DNA from: Sindora glabra
Taxonomy: Eukaryota; Streptophyta; Magnoliopsida; Fabales; Fabaceae
Length of the DNA: 64,000 bases
NCBI GenBank assembly: GCA_020226215.1
Contig: CM035235.1
Location: 50,187,511 to 50,251,510, forward strand
Direction: 5' to 3'
Each line of letters starts with the position of its first letter. The stretch's first letter is position 1. Positions 1-12,027 of this stretch are shown in pieces. Under the pieces are notes generated by a model, which saw only the letters and a program-made list of their open reading frames with translations, made no database searches and was not told where the DNA came from. The position numbers were made by a program, and so were the translations under genes.

Positions 1-1017
1 AGGTCATGCATGTATTTCTATATATCAGTCTAATAATTTTTTACAATTAGCTTAATCCAATAGTAAGATGTGTTAGGCCTTTTAGTTAGTCTAAAGATCT
101 TATAAGTACATATATAATTTGTTTCTAAATAATTAAATACCTTAATTATTTAATTTTAGTGAATTTTCTACTATAGACTGAGATTGCATTCCAATTATAT
201 ATACCTTTATTCAAATAAAAATCCAAACAACCTAGCAACTTTTTTAAACTATATTCTCATACCATATTAATTATTTACTTATACCCTTTTGTATAACAGT
301 CAATTAAATTAATCAAATTAATTTATTTTATTTTAATACTTACTAATTTCTTTAATAATCATCATTCAACCTTCTTTTACTTTAATTAAAACTAACATAC
401 TTAGACCTAAGACTTATGATTAAGTACAAAAAATTATTAAAAATGTTATATTATCAAATTCTACATTAGCATACTATAATTATATTCTTAATAAATATAT
501 CAACATCAAATTACAAACTACATTGACCATCAATTGAGTCTTACTCATCTACATCTTAAATGTGATTATATCTATAAGAATATAATTATATATAACTCAA
601 GATTTAAAGTAAAATAAATTAATGCCGATAAAATTTTATTTATCTTAACAATAGTCATAAGTATTTCACTTATGATCCTATTCAATATAAGAAGTATATC
701 TGTAAATTTTATATGACCAAGATAAGTCGTATATTCCAAAATTTATAATAGTATTACAAAAACATCCAACATCATTAATATATTGCAAATAATAATTTTT
801 ATTAATTATAAATAATATGTACTCATATTTTCTATGAATCCATATTATGATCACATGAGTACATATTATATAATTAATTAGATATTTATTCAATTTTTAT
901 TGCAAAGTAAATATCTAGACAATACTTGTAATTATTTTTATTAAAAATGAAATAACTCATAAAAGTCAATTGCTTTTATGAGCTTATTTCCAACATTTTT
1001 TATGTCAAATTTTTTTT
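1..1017. other. AT-rich intergenic DNA
   Basis: No gene, RNA or clear repeat boundary is visible. Short open frames here are low-complexity AT-rich translations without recognisable motifs. Confidence 0.6.
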
Positions 1018-1294
1018 AGACTAAAATTTTATTTTAGTCTTTGACATTTTAGGTTTCTATCAATTTGGTTCTTGAGGTAAAGTCTGTATCAAATTAGTCC
1101 CTAAAGATTTAATTTCAAGTAAAATTTTAATCCTTCTAGAAAATATTAATTATTTAAAACAAGGACTAATCCTAAACCCTCAAGTTCTAAAATTTTACTT
1201 AAGCTTAAATTTTTAGAAACTAAATTGACACAAACTTTATCTTAAGAATGAAATTGATAAAAACCTAATACTTCAAGAACTAAAATAATATTTT
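1018..1294. repeat. Foldback (hairpin) element
   Basis: The sequence is a long imperfect palindrome. The left arm (about 1018-1135) contains GACTAAAATTTTATTTTAG, TATCAATTTGGTTCTTGAGG and AAGTAAAATTTTAATCC. The right arm (about 1183-1294), reverse-complemented, repeats these blocks in the same order. The loop is about 47 nt. There is no coding capacity. Related wording (tattttagt ... tatcaattt ... ttgattcttgtgag) recurs at 24.1-24.8 kb, so this is probably a family of hairpin-type non-autonomous elements. I did not find a convincing target-site duplication. Confidence 0.7.
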
Positions 1295-1555
1295 AATATA
1301 AATTTTAATAATTATAAAATTTTTAATTATAAATAACTCTTTTTAAAATTTAATTCTTATTCACTCCCCTTTTTATATGTCTCTAAGATTCAGATCTAAG
1401 TCTCACACATGTGAGAAAAGAATTAGCATTAATTGAGTTTAGAGAATAAATCCAAGGCATCAATCATTTGGGTGCAAAATATCTTTAGTAAAATTATAGC
1501 AATAAATCATTAAGTTTGTGAAAAATGTTTTATATATTTATTATTAAATATTTTA

Positions 1556-3383
1556 TGTGGGTATTTGGTTCATGAAATCTCATATTTCGGAGAAAATGCA
1601 CATTCCTAAGAATATAATTCCCAAGTATATAATTCTTAAAAATGTAAAATTTTTATGTTTGGTTCGATATATATATATATACATGGGAATATTTTTTTAC
1701 ATTCCTAAATATATTATATTTTCATATTTGATTCACATTTTATATTCCTAGGAATCTTATTACTTTTTTAAAAAATTTCCTTATCAATTTTTTGTTATAG
1801 ATTATAATAAATTATAGATTTAATTAAAAATATATAAATAAAATTTTTTAAAGACTTAATAAATTAATATATAAAATGTAATAAATAATTTAATATATAA
1901 AATATTAAAAATTTTAATAATTTAAATTTGAAGCTTTGTTATAATTAAATATATAAAATAAATAAGTAATTTTTCCATTATTAACAAGAAGTTTTTGTTT
2001 TCTTTGAAAAGAAAATAAGAGAGAAAGAAGAGAAATAATATTTTTTTAATTTAAATTAAAAAGAAAATAAATTTTCAAATAATTAAAATATAATAATCAC
2101 ATATTTTATCTTTAAATATTTTTACCCTTTTTCTTTATTCAAATAAAGAAGAAATTAAAGGTTCATTTATTTTGTTGTTAAATATTTTTTATAAAAAAAA
2201 TTATTTATATATATAAAGGGATTATATATTATTTATATTGATGATTACAAATAATATCTAAAAATTTGAAAATAGAAAAAATAAATTTTTTAAAATAAAA
2301 AATTATTTTTTAAAATTTTTTGTATTTAATAATAAATAAAATATTTTTTAATTTTAATATTTTATAATTATATTTTATAAAAAATACTTTTCACTATAAT
2401 AAATAAATATATTATTAACCTAAAAGAACATGCCCCTATAAAACAATCACACAAAATATATAATATAAAAAATATAAAATATAAATAATATTACTTTTAT
2501 AAATTTTACAATTTTATAATTTTATAGTTTTGATATAAAGTTGTTTTGATGTAAAGTTTATAATTTTATATAAATAATATAATTTATGAAATATTACTTT
2601 TCACATAAATTTTACAAAGTGAATTGTAAAGTTTGTGATATGAAAATTTGAATAGCTTTATGGAAAAATCATAAATTTGATGGAAGAAATTACAATATTA
2701 CAAAATTTATATAAAAATAAAAATATTAAAAATAAATTAATTTAAAATATTGTACACTTATTAAACAAAAATTTTATAAATTTACTTTATCATCTTTGAT
2801 TTAATTACAATTTTCAATTTATATTGAACAACTAATTTTGAATTTTATCATTTGCATATAGCATTGTTGATATGACAAATTGTAGAAATTACATTAATGC
2901 ACCCTCTTTTAAAACAAATTAATGTTCTAATTTTATTATATTATATTATATACATTGTGAATTGATCAATTCTATATTTATAATATGACTTTCTTATGCT
3001 AGATTTTGCCGCAAGTTATTTTGTAATACTTTTATATTTTTTATCAATTTTTTATATTATATATTTTAAAAATTATTACTTTTAAGTTAAAAATGAGAAA
3101 TATAAGTTAAAATTAAAAAAATAAAAATAAAAATTTTTAAAATAAATTAAGGTATAGAAGAATGAGAGTAAAATTATCTTTTTACTTTAATATTGAGATG
3201 AGAATCTGAAATACCCATCTCTTCTCATGGGAATATTTTAAAGGAAAGTTAGGTTCTAAAATATTTATGATAATATTATATTCCTAGAAATTTTTTTTAA
3301 AATTTTAAATCAAATATGAAAGTATAACATTCTCAAGAAATATTTTCGATAATGTGAAAAATAATTTGTAAATCAAACACTCC
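1556..3383. mobile_element. Non-autonomous TIR element, PIF/Harbinger-like
   Basis: The left end reads TGTGGGTATTTGGTTCAT. The right end, reverse-complemented, reads GGAGTGTTTGATTTAC. These align as imperfect terminal inverted repeats of the GGGTGTTTGGTTT type common in plant PIF/Harbinger elements. A TTA trinucleotide lies on both sides (1553-1555 and 3384-3386), matching the 3-bp TWA duplications of that superfamily. Subterminal matches continue inward (ATATTTGATT, TTCCTAGGAAT). The interior is very AT-rich, with no transposase motif. The superfamily call is inferred from the ends alone. Confidence 0.5.
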
Positions 3384-5110
3384 TTATATGTTATTATCAA
3401 TAAAATGTTAGTTCAATAAAAAATAGACTAATCCTGAGCGAACTTTATCTATCAATAAATAAGAGTACAAATCCCAAAAATAATATTTATTGAAAAAGGA
3501 GAAAATCATTAATATTCTAATCCTTGAAGTAATTATCCATCCCACATAATGACTCACCAAAATAAAAGGCCAATATGTCATTCTTTGGTTTATGTAAAAG
3601 TAAATAGAATTTTTATATGAAAAGAGTTGTGTTATGGGAAATTTTATATCTTAAGAAGTTAAATATTTTCATCATTTAATTACATTTAATATATTAAACT
3701 TTATATTTTTAATTTTAATTCACTTGTTTTGATATTGGAAAAAAAGACAATTCAATGGTTAAAACACTTACCCCTTACTTCGCATAACCAAAAACAATAT
3801 TTCATTTCATATAGAAATCAGTTTCATTTTAAAATGATATTTGAATTTAAATAACAAGGAATTTCATTTTATTTATAATTTCTATTTAATTACAATTGCA
3901 TCATTATAAAATCCATCTAATTTAATAATAATTTCAGTAAAATTTATTTCATTTAGTCTAAAAAATATATTTACAAAAAATTTAATATCTTTTTAATATT
4001 ATATTTATCATAATTTCATCAAAATTTATTTTTTAATTGAATTCCATGCATTTTTTAATATATTCAAACAGAACAATTTATTTGTAAATGAATTGAAATC
4101 AATATTTTTAATAAATTTTTTAGACAATAAAATTCATTTATAAATGAGTTGAAATTATTTCTATTAAAATAAAATAAAGTCAATTTTAAAAAAGTTGCAT
4201 GTCAAATGAATCTATATCTTTTATAAAGTGGAGCTCATTACAGTATTATTGTATAAAAAATATTTTCTAAAATATAAACTGAGGCTAAATTTACTCTCTC
4301 ATTTGGTGATTATTAAAATGATTACAAATGAACCTTATATTTCCATTATAGTTGTGGATCAAATTGACTTATGGACTAGTTTGCAGAGGCTAATCATTAA
4401 ATAAGTCCAATTGGATTCACCTTTTTTTCTTTTTTAGCACAAGCCTCTAACTTAGAGGCTCTAATCTGGTCCTTGTTAACTTGGGTTAACTTAAAGACTT
4501 TTTTATTATTTATTTTTTAAAAAAAATTCAATTTGTAAAAAATAAAAAATTAAAATCATTTAAAAGTATTATATATTTATTCATAAATTAGTCATAATAT
4601 ATTTTAAATTTATATATATCATTAAAAAATATTATATATACAAAATATAAGTTATAAAACATATATAAAATAAAAATATCGTCTATAAATTATTTATAAC
4701 ATAACTTTACATAATTAAAATAAAAAATATAAATGTAATTTTATATAAATAAAAATGTTGCCTATATAAAATTTTAAAATATTAAAAAAATATTTCATAA
4801 ATCATCACAAATCCTTTATATAGATGAGTGATGTGCAATGCCAAGAAAGAAAAAATTAGATCATTATTAAACTTGCTGGAAGACCCCAAATCATATATTA
4901 GCAGGATATATTTAAATTTCTATCTTCCTATTTATACAGTAAGTGGTTTTTTTATATGATAAAATTATTAAATATAACACTATATATCTATAATTATAAT
5001 GTGAGATATCATTTTATATTAATTATTTTCATAGGTACTAATAGGGTTTCTTTTTCTTTTTATTTTTAGTAAAAATAAGATAGAATAATTTATTAGAACT
5101 GTATATATTA
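3384..5110. other. AT-rich intergenic DNA
   Basis: No gene or well-bounded repeat was recognised. The stretch around 3830-4160 is rich in ATTTCATTT / AAATGAATT words of both orientations and may be a decayed inverted-repeat element, but arms could not be defined. Confidence 0.5.
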
Positions 5111-5526
5111 GGATTTGATCTAAATACTAATAATTACTAATCAGTGATTATTTCTTGTTTTCTATTATATTCTTATTAAAATTAGAATTACTATTTATTT
5201 GTGATTATTTTTTATTTTGAATTATCCTCCCTTTCCAATTAGAATTCCATTGTCTAGTTTTTTGACATACAAATACATTCTATAGGATATGAATAATTTG
5301 TCAAAAAGATCAAAATGAGAGAAATTGTATTTATGACCTTTATTGGGTGATTTAAGATATTACAATTTGGTTTTACATTTTTACAATGATTATTTAGAGT
5401 GAAAAGAAGAATGTATATACTACTTGTGGAAAATGTATCATTGGTTAAAGGAAAATTATGGATTTATAAGTGATTAAATATTTTGTATTCTCTCTATAAT
5501 TCCTCATTAGTGATTTGCTTGTTAAA
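5111..5526 (+). repeat. LTR-like direct repeat, copy 1
   Basis: This roughly 415-bp stretch recurs, diverged, at 6001-6453. Shared blocks in order include TCAGTGATTATTTCTTGTTT, AATTCCATTGTCTAGT, AATGATTATTTAGAG, GATTAAATA.TTTGTATTCTC and AATT.CTC.TTA. Just downstream (5527-5590) comes text of the kind found at the 3' end of plant Ty1/copia LTRs. Two such copies about 890 bp apart with no coding DNA between suggest a TRIM- or LARD-like non-autonomous retroelement. The class is inferred; the repeat itself is directly visible. Confidence 0.55.
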
Positions 5527-6000
5527 TAGGCTAAAAGTTGAACCATATTAAATTTCCTGTGTCTTGTTATTTCCTGCTTCTTTGATCTTGATTTAAGCCA
5601 ATGTCCATTTCTATATCATCACAGCTATTCAAGAAATTTCTCAATAAGTGCTATTAGGCCTCGACTTTACTAAATTTAGGTCCCACTCATTCAAATAGTG
5701 TAGGTTGGTTTTGCAACTCTATTTGAATTGATTAAAGAAGTTTTAGTACAAATTTGTTGTAAAGTTTATTAATCCCATATTTTATTTGATAAGTAGCTTT
5801 GTCTTATATTTATGGTGATTTCACTTAGAGAACTTTTTGTGAAGATGATGAAACAAATTTGATGCATATATAAAGTGCTAGTGTTTTATTGAAGGTAGAG
5901 TTTTTAAGATGTTTGATTTTTGGAGAATATGATTCAACTTTTGATGATGAAATTTATATCAAGACAAAAACTTTTGATGATGAAATTTATGTCATTGTAA

Positions 6001-6453
6001 GAATTTGACCTAAACTCCAATCATTGTCAATCAGTAATTATTTCTTGTTTTACATTATTTTCTTATTAAATTTAAGATTATTATCAATTTATGATTATTT
6101 TTTATTTTAAATTATTCTCTTTTTCAAATTAAAATTCCATTGTCTAGTCTTTTGACTTATAAATGTATTATATTGGATATGAAAATTTTGTTAAAGAGAT
6201 CAAGATAAGAAAGTTTATATTTGTCATCCTTTTAAAATAATTTGAGATCCTATAATTTTCTCTTGCTCTTGCTTTTACTTTTTATAATGATTATTTAGAG
6301 CGAAGAGAATATTGTATACATTATTTATGAAAAATTTGCCACTTATTAGTGGAAAACTATGTAGTATTATAGGTGTATTTAGGATATAGGTTTGAGAATG
6401 ATTAAATACTTTGTATTCTCTTTGTAATTTCTCTTTAATGGATTTATTTCTCA
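6001..6453 (+). repeat. LTR-like direct repeat, copy 2
   Basis: This is the second copy of the 5111-5526 repeat, offset by about 890 bp (TCAGTAATTATTTCTTGTTT at 6031 matches 5141). The region between the copies (5527-6000) shows no gag or pol motif, but has a small duplication of ACTTTTGATGATGAAATTTAT near 5936 and 5970. The end of this copy lies in the first unit of a 137-bp tandem repeat. Confidence 0.55.
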
Positions 6454-6680
6454 TCTTTAACAATAGAGTAGGTGTCACACCTAAAAAATTTAGAAAGTTA
6501 TTGGCTTAGAGTATAATGTTTAGTACTTTAAGAACCTTTTTCATACTTTGCATTCTTTCTGTAATTTCTCTTCAATGGATTTTTTTCTCATCTTTAACAT
6601 GGAGTAAGTGTCACACCTCAAAAATTTAGAAAGTGATTGGCTTGAAGTATAATGTTTAGTACCTTTAGAATCTTTTTCAT
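6408..6680 (+). repeat. 137-bp tandem duplication
   Basis: Unit 1 (6408-6544) and unit 2 (6545-6680) are adjacent and clearly homologous. Both begin ACTTTG.ATTCT, share TCTCATCTTTAACA, GTGTCACACCT and TATAATGTTTAGTAC, and end CTTTTTCAT. The first third of each unit is the LTR-like end described at 6001-6453, so the duplication copied an LTR-to-flank junction. Confidence 0.75.
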
Positions 6681-6849
6681 ATTATGTAAGTAAATCTTAA
6701 AAGATTATTTAAGATAAAACAATACAATCACTTTCTTGAAAACATTCATGTCACTTCTCAAGTGATGAACAAGATTTTCAAGACATTTCATGATGCAATA
6801 CAACCTACATTATTCATGCATGAGATGACCAATCTAGCTTGACATGCTT

Positions 6850-8712
6850 ATTGTCACAACCCACCTAGTTGTGATTGGCATGGAATCCATTTCCTAATTT
6901 CCACCAGCTTACTCCATCTAATTTTAGTATCATTACAAAACTGCTAATAAATAAATCAGTTTAATAAATAATTTCAAAATAATATTTACAATAAAGCTTG
7001 AATTGTCATAAATTAACATTATTCCTATGAAGCCTAAGTTATGTATATTTACAATCTATTTCTGATTATGATTGCTCAACACATTTATCAAGGAGATTTT
7101 CACTCTAAATCTACTGCGAAGGTAAAGCCCGTACAAGCGTATCTATAAAATAACTAAAAGGTGAGTCATTGATTCAATAAATAAATAATCTACTTCATAA
7201 GCACATTTTTCATCACGTATATTTTCATATAACATTGTTATTAAATTAATAATATTAAAGAACAATAAATAATATCAAGAACAAATAGTCTAAAAAATAA
7301 TTAAATTGCTTTGTGCCTTCTAGGTCCTCCACCTTATCCCTTTACAAATGTTTTTCCAGATTTGATACTATATCATATCATTTTCATTCCATGTCCCCTA
7401 ATCACATATCACCTCATACTATATCATATCTCTAATGGAATTTTATCATTAATCATATACATTAATTCACTTTCAAGAGTTAATTGAGTATGTTTACATT
7501 GTTTACAAACTTGTATTACTATAGTATGTTAGTAAATATATCAAATTTGAAAAACTAAAGAAAGTATTTGAGTATGATACTCAAATATATATTTCCAAAG
7601 ACCAATTTAAAGTACATATTTGAATACCATATGAGATTATTTGCATCTAGAGTCTTTTAGTCTTGTTAATACTTAAATATATTACTTGAGTATGGCCCCT
7701 AAAACATTATTCCTTATGTTATATTCAAATATTGTATTTAACTATACATGTTTAGAGGCAAAGCCTCTATAGGATATTCGATTATAATAATCAAATATAG
7801 CCTATTGGGTAACAATTCTTAGGGCTATATTCAAATATCATATTCAATTATAACTTGCATTTTCCTAACTTGTCATTGAACTTTCACTAAACAATTTGTT
7901 ATTTCATCACATTTGACATTTCATAACAATTTCAACTAGAATTCTTAACCAAACAACATTCATAATCATTCACTAACTAAATAGTGGCAAGAAATCCACT
8001 ACAAACATAACTTTACATACATAATCATCAATTTAATACATAACCTACATTTACAACTAAATTATCATAAAAAATCAACTAATCTAACAATTTAAGTAGA
8101 TTATCTACAAACTTAAAATATAAAAAAAATGAAAGAAAGTGAGAAGAATAGCTGCATTGTCTTAATCAACATCAAAATTAAGAGTTTTATAAATGGATGC
8201 TCAAAATCCTTAATCTTTCCATTTTATACAAAATCCAAATTAACCATTAATTCAAACCCCAAGTTTGAAGAAATTACCTTATTTAGGTTAGGGTTGGAAC
8301 TTATTTCCTTATCTTCAAATGCTTTAGTAGTTGAAACCTTGAAGATGAAAATGTTGATGGTGACGAGAAGAAAAGGAATTAGTAGGAGTGTTTGAAGAAA
8401 GCGAGGAAAATAAAGGTTTAAGGGATTATAATGCTAAAGGTAGTTTGGTAATTTTAAGGGATTCCAAGGGCAAAATGAAAAAATAATATCCTTAAATCTC
8501 CTTCATACACTCGTACTTAAATCTAACCATACATTATTCTTTAATTAACTTAATTTTTCCTATTTTCATTATAAAATTCTATTTTCATCAATTAAGTTCT
8601 TACCTCAAATATACCTATAACCATTAATTAATTAATTATCATGTACACATAAATAATAATAAAGGTAAATAAAATATATCCTAATTTTATACAAGTTGTA
8701 ACATTCACATCA
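6850..8712 (-). mobile_element. Antisense LTR-like DNA, gypsy type (uncertain)
   Basis: The block starts with CACAACCCACCTAGTTGTG and resembles the start of the 42597-44720 block (GACCCACCTTGGTTATGA), suggesting two members of one LTR family on the minus strand. Oddly regular phrases such as AATCAAATATAGCC and ATATTCAAATATCATATTC look like LTR U3 sequence. No gag or pol motif was found. The frame at 8129-8395 shows no recognisable domain and is probably chance. Confidence 0.35.
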
Positions 8713-8769
8713 CCATAACTTTTAATCTTCATATGTTGAAACCTATCCCAAAAGCTCATAGGATAGAAG

Positions 8770-10640
8770 ATTGATCAAGTCAGTGAGGATAAAATTTGTA
8801 ACATGATCTAAAAAAAAGGAACAAAATAGGTAAGTATAAAACTCAATAAGCAGAGATTTCCACTACCCATTACATATGAGGTGGAAAAACATATGGTCAT
8901 ACAAGTATAGACATACACATTTACAAAAGTCTTATTAACATTTATGTTTTGAGTTATAAGTCTTTTCCATCATTTTTTGATCTTGTGCTTTTTACAAATC
9001 CATAAGAAAATATAATTACTCTTAGTTAGGATCCAAGGAACTTTAATTAGGAAAATTGAATATGTGACCTCTCAATCACATTTTAACCATTTTTAATGCT
9101 TCCTCAAGCATAATTTTCATGTCAAGGTTCATAACTTCGCAAACTATCATATTTGCACACCCTTTTTTGCTCCTTTAATTATACATATGAACTCTACTAG
9201 GTTTACCTGGCTATTCCCTTAATTCAGTAACTTAGATTCTTAAGAAAAAAAATTATAAATTATTTTCATATCATAAGCATATACTTTATCTAATCATTAA
9301 ATATCTCTAGCCTTCCATCATTAAAGTATAGTCATTTTGTCATCAAGTTTTTTATGTAAATGTTCAATCATAAATCATATATTTTCATAATAATAAAAAA
9401 TTGAGTCAAATTTTTATTAAAATGAACACACTTGAAATTTATTCCAATACAAAGGTTAATTTAAGGCAAATTTTAAAATCAATAATATATGTCATATATC
9501 ATTTTTCTACCAAAAAGGGGTTTTAATAAGGAATAGAAATCCAATTTGCCTCAAAGGAGTGTGTTCTCCTTAACCAATGTCACATAACCAAGCTCTTGAG
9601 TGGTAAAACCCTAATCAAGCAATTCAATGACATATACACATTAATTAACCATTATTCAAACCACCTTTAACAAAAAAAAAAACCACTATTATGAAGGCAT
9701 AAGCAACAAATGCTTACTCAAAAGTGTGAGAAATTCTTAAGTTGGAGTAGGAATTCTTGCAGTTTATGCCTTTATTACATCAAATCTATGCAAAGAGAGC
9801 AAAAACCAAACTAGAGCATATGGAGAATTGAAATTCTAAAGGGCTCACTCACTAATGATTGAAGGTAAACTAATAGGAGTAGAGTTGAGCCAAAGTCCTT
9901 ATCCAATTCATGCTTCAAGGCCATAAAGCAACTATTTTTTAGAAAGTTTCAAGAGAAATGATAAATTAGATGAGGAATTAAGAGGAATGAGCCTAAGAAT
10001 CCTTTGAAAGATTGAGAGAGTAAGGTTAGGTTTGAAGTTTGATAAGGAGGAATAAGGGAAAATGAGTTTAGAATGGTTATTTAGGTGTTTAAGTGCCCAT
10101 TTTGTGCTTTAAATACTAGTTCAAACTAGTCCAGCCTATAATAGTTTATTGTTAGGGGGATGATAATCTACTATTGCCCAAAACAAAGCAAGTTACTACT
10201 TCCAAAGGTTAACAATTAATTGTAAGAGGCCTTCTATCAACCATTGGAAAGTAGAAATTTTTATCTAACTTCAATAAATCTTAACTTTCTCACTTTATAT
10301 CCATTTTTGGCAAATCATTTATCATTGGAAAGGTATTTGACTGACACTAGTTTCATGCTAATATCTTATGTAAATTATAAGATATCACTACAACAATGGA
10401 TGAAGATCGAAAATTCTATATTGTGGAAAATTGAATTTTTGGACTTAAAATGTTAAGGCTATAACTCTTCCATGTCTTAACCATTTTAAATAAATGACTT
10501 ATTCATAAAAAAAAACTCTTTGAATCTATTTGTATATGAAATGAGTTTCATGTAATGTAAATTTGTAGTTTTAGAGTTATGCATAGAATACCATTCTAAA
10601 ATAATAAAATTGCTTCATAACAAAATTTAACTTTTACCTA
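8770..10640 (-). mobile_element. Antisense LTR-like regulatory DNA (uncertain)
   Basis: Read on the minus strand, this block has a TATTTAAAG box near 10118 followed by a pyrimidine-rich tract (10080 down to about 9950), then long non-coding text without an ORF. That layout fits an LTR promoter/R region. No primer site, polypurine tract or coding domain could be tied to it. The frame at 10244-10456 has no recognisable homology. Confidence 0.3.
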
Positions 10641-11283
10641 AATGATATTATTGCTTTAAAAGTAAAATGAAATGTATCCTTTTTTTGTAATTATAAAATG
10701 GTAATCCACCTAACATATACACACAAAATTGAGAATATTCGAACTCATGACATAATGAAAATAAAGTCTCTAAAATAATATTGAGTGTCCTTGTTACTAA
10801 AGATGCAAGCAATATAAAGAGAATAACCATTTTTAGCCCTCATAATATAAATTAAATATAATACAAAATTTTTCCCCTTAAAGTGACATTTTTTATTGCT
10901 ATGAAAAATAAAAAAGAATTTTATCGATAATTAGTTGGCTTGATGAAAGTAAAATGAGTTCTAAACATTCTAGACCTAGTAAACAATTTTGAGTTTGATT
11001 TCAAGAGGTATCCTTATTGGTAGGAGTTTACTGTATATTATTCTATCCCATACTTGATAAAAAAAAATTGTAATAATATTTGGGTGTGAAAAAGGAAAAA
11101 AAAAGAAAGAAAGGAAGAATTCAACTACCTGCTAACAATCGAAGACATACACTGGCAGAAACTTTGTCATTCTAATAATAACCCTTATTATAGCATATAC
11201 TTTTAATAATGAGCGACATTAAATATTAATTTTAAGAATTTTTTCCCTTAATCTTACGGGTGTAATTCTAAAATCTGAAATGC
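10641..11283. other. AT-rich intergenic DNA
   Basis: No gene or repeat was recognised. A purine-rich stretch (AAAAAGGAAAAAAAAAGAAAG) lies near 11090-11115. Confidence 0.5.
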
Positions 11284-11307
11284 TATATATATATATATAT
11301 ATATATA
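11284..11307. repeat. (TA)12 microsatellite
   Basis: Twelve uninterrupted TA dinucleotides. Confidence 0.95.
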
Positions 11308-11745
11308 CGTGTTAAACGGATTATTACCTTTTTTATTGGAAAAAATTCACATAATTTACACAATATCAATTGAGGTCATTAAAAAATTTCCATGTAAAAT
11401 ATGATGAAACGCTGCGGTTAGAATTTAGAAACATGCCCAAAACCATGCATGCTCAATGGAAGGCTCCAGCCCAATTTTTCACCTCATCTTCCTATCTTTC
11501 CTAGAAACAAACCAATGTATAATGTTTTCTAGAGTTCAAGCCATAGTCATAAAAACTTACTCCAACTACCCCTTCAACTAATATATAAATCGATGAATTG
11601 GGGTTCACCTAGTTTGAATCAAGGCATTATATCATCATAATTGTGTTTAAAGTAGTCAAAAATCTGTTAAACAACCAATTTTTTAAATATAAATAATTAA
11701 TTGATTTAGTGAATCAAAATTAATGAAGCAAATCACTAATAAAAT

Positions 11746-12019
11746 TAGAATTGTCAAATAGATGGATAGAATTGAATTGACCAAGTCCGTTTAAATTCTA
11801 ATCCATATGGATATGTCCACTTAGGTCTGCAATGAAAATTTAAATGGTTTAGCCTACTCTAATTTGCGTGATTCAGATTTGACAAATACACAAACCTAAA
11901 TGGATCAAATCAAGATTTATGTCAACTTCAACTCCTACAAATTAATTCACATCACCTAGATTAAAATTTGAGTGGTCCGATTTGCACGATCCATGAACTA
12001 GTTTGTCTTGACAACTCTA
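11746..12019. mobile_element. hAT-type MITE
   Basis: The left end reads TAGAATTGTCAAATAGA. The right end, reverse-complemented, reads TAGAGTTGTCAAGACAA. These are terminal inverted repeats of the TAGRGNTGTCAA type common in plant hAT MITEs. The eight bases outside each end are AATAAAAT (11738-11745) and AATAATAT (12020-12027), seven of eight identical, as expected for an old 8-bp hAT target duplication. The element is 274 bp with no coding capacity. Confidence 0.65.
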
Positions 12020-12027
12020 AATAATAT

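Noticed and set aside
8129..8395. 88-residue frame as a small gene
   Set aside because: Lies within repeat-like DNA, has no recognisable domain, and no promoter or splice context is visible.
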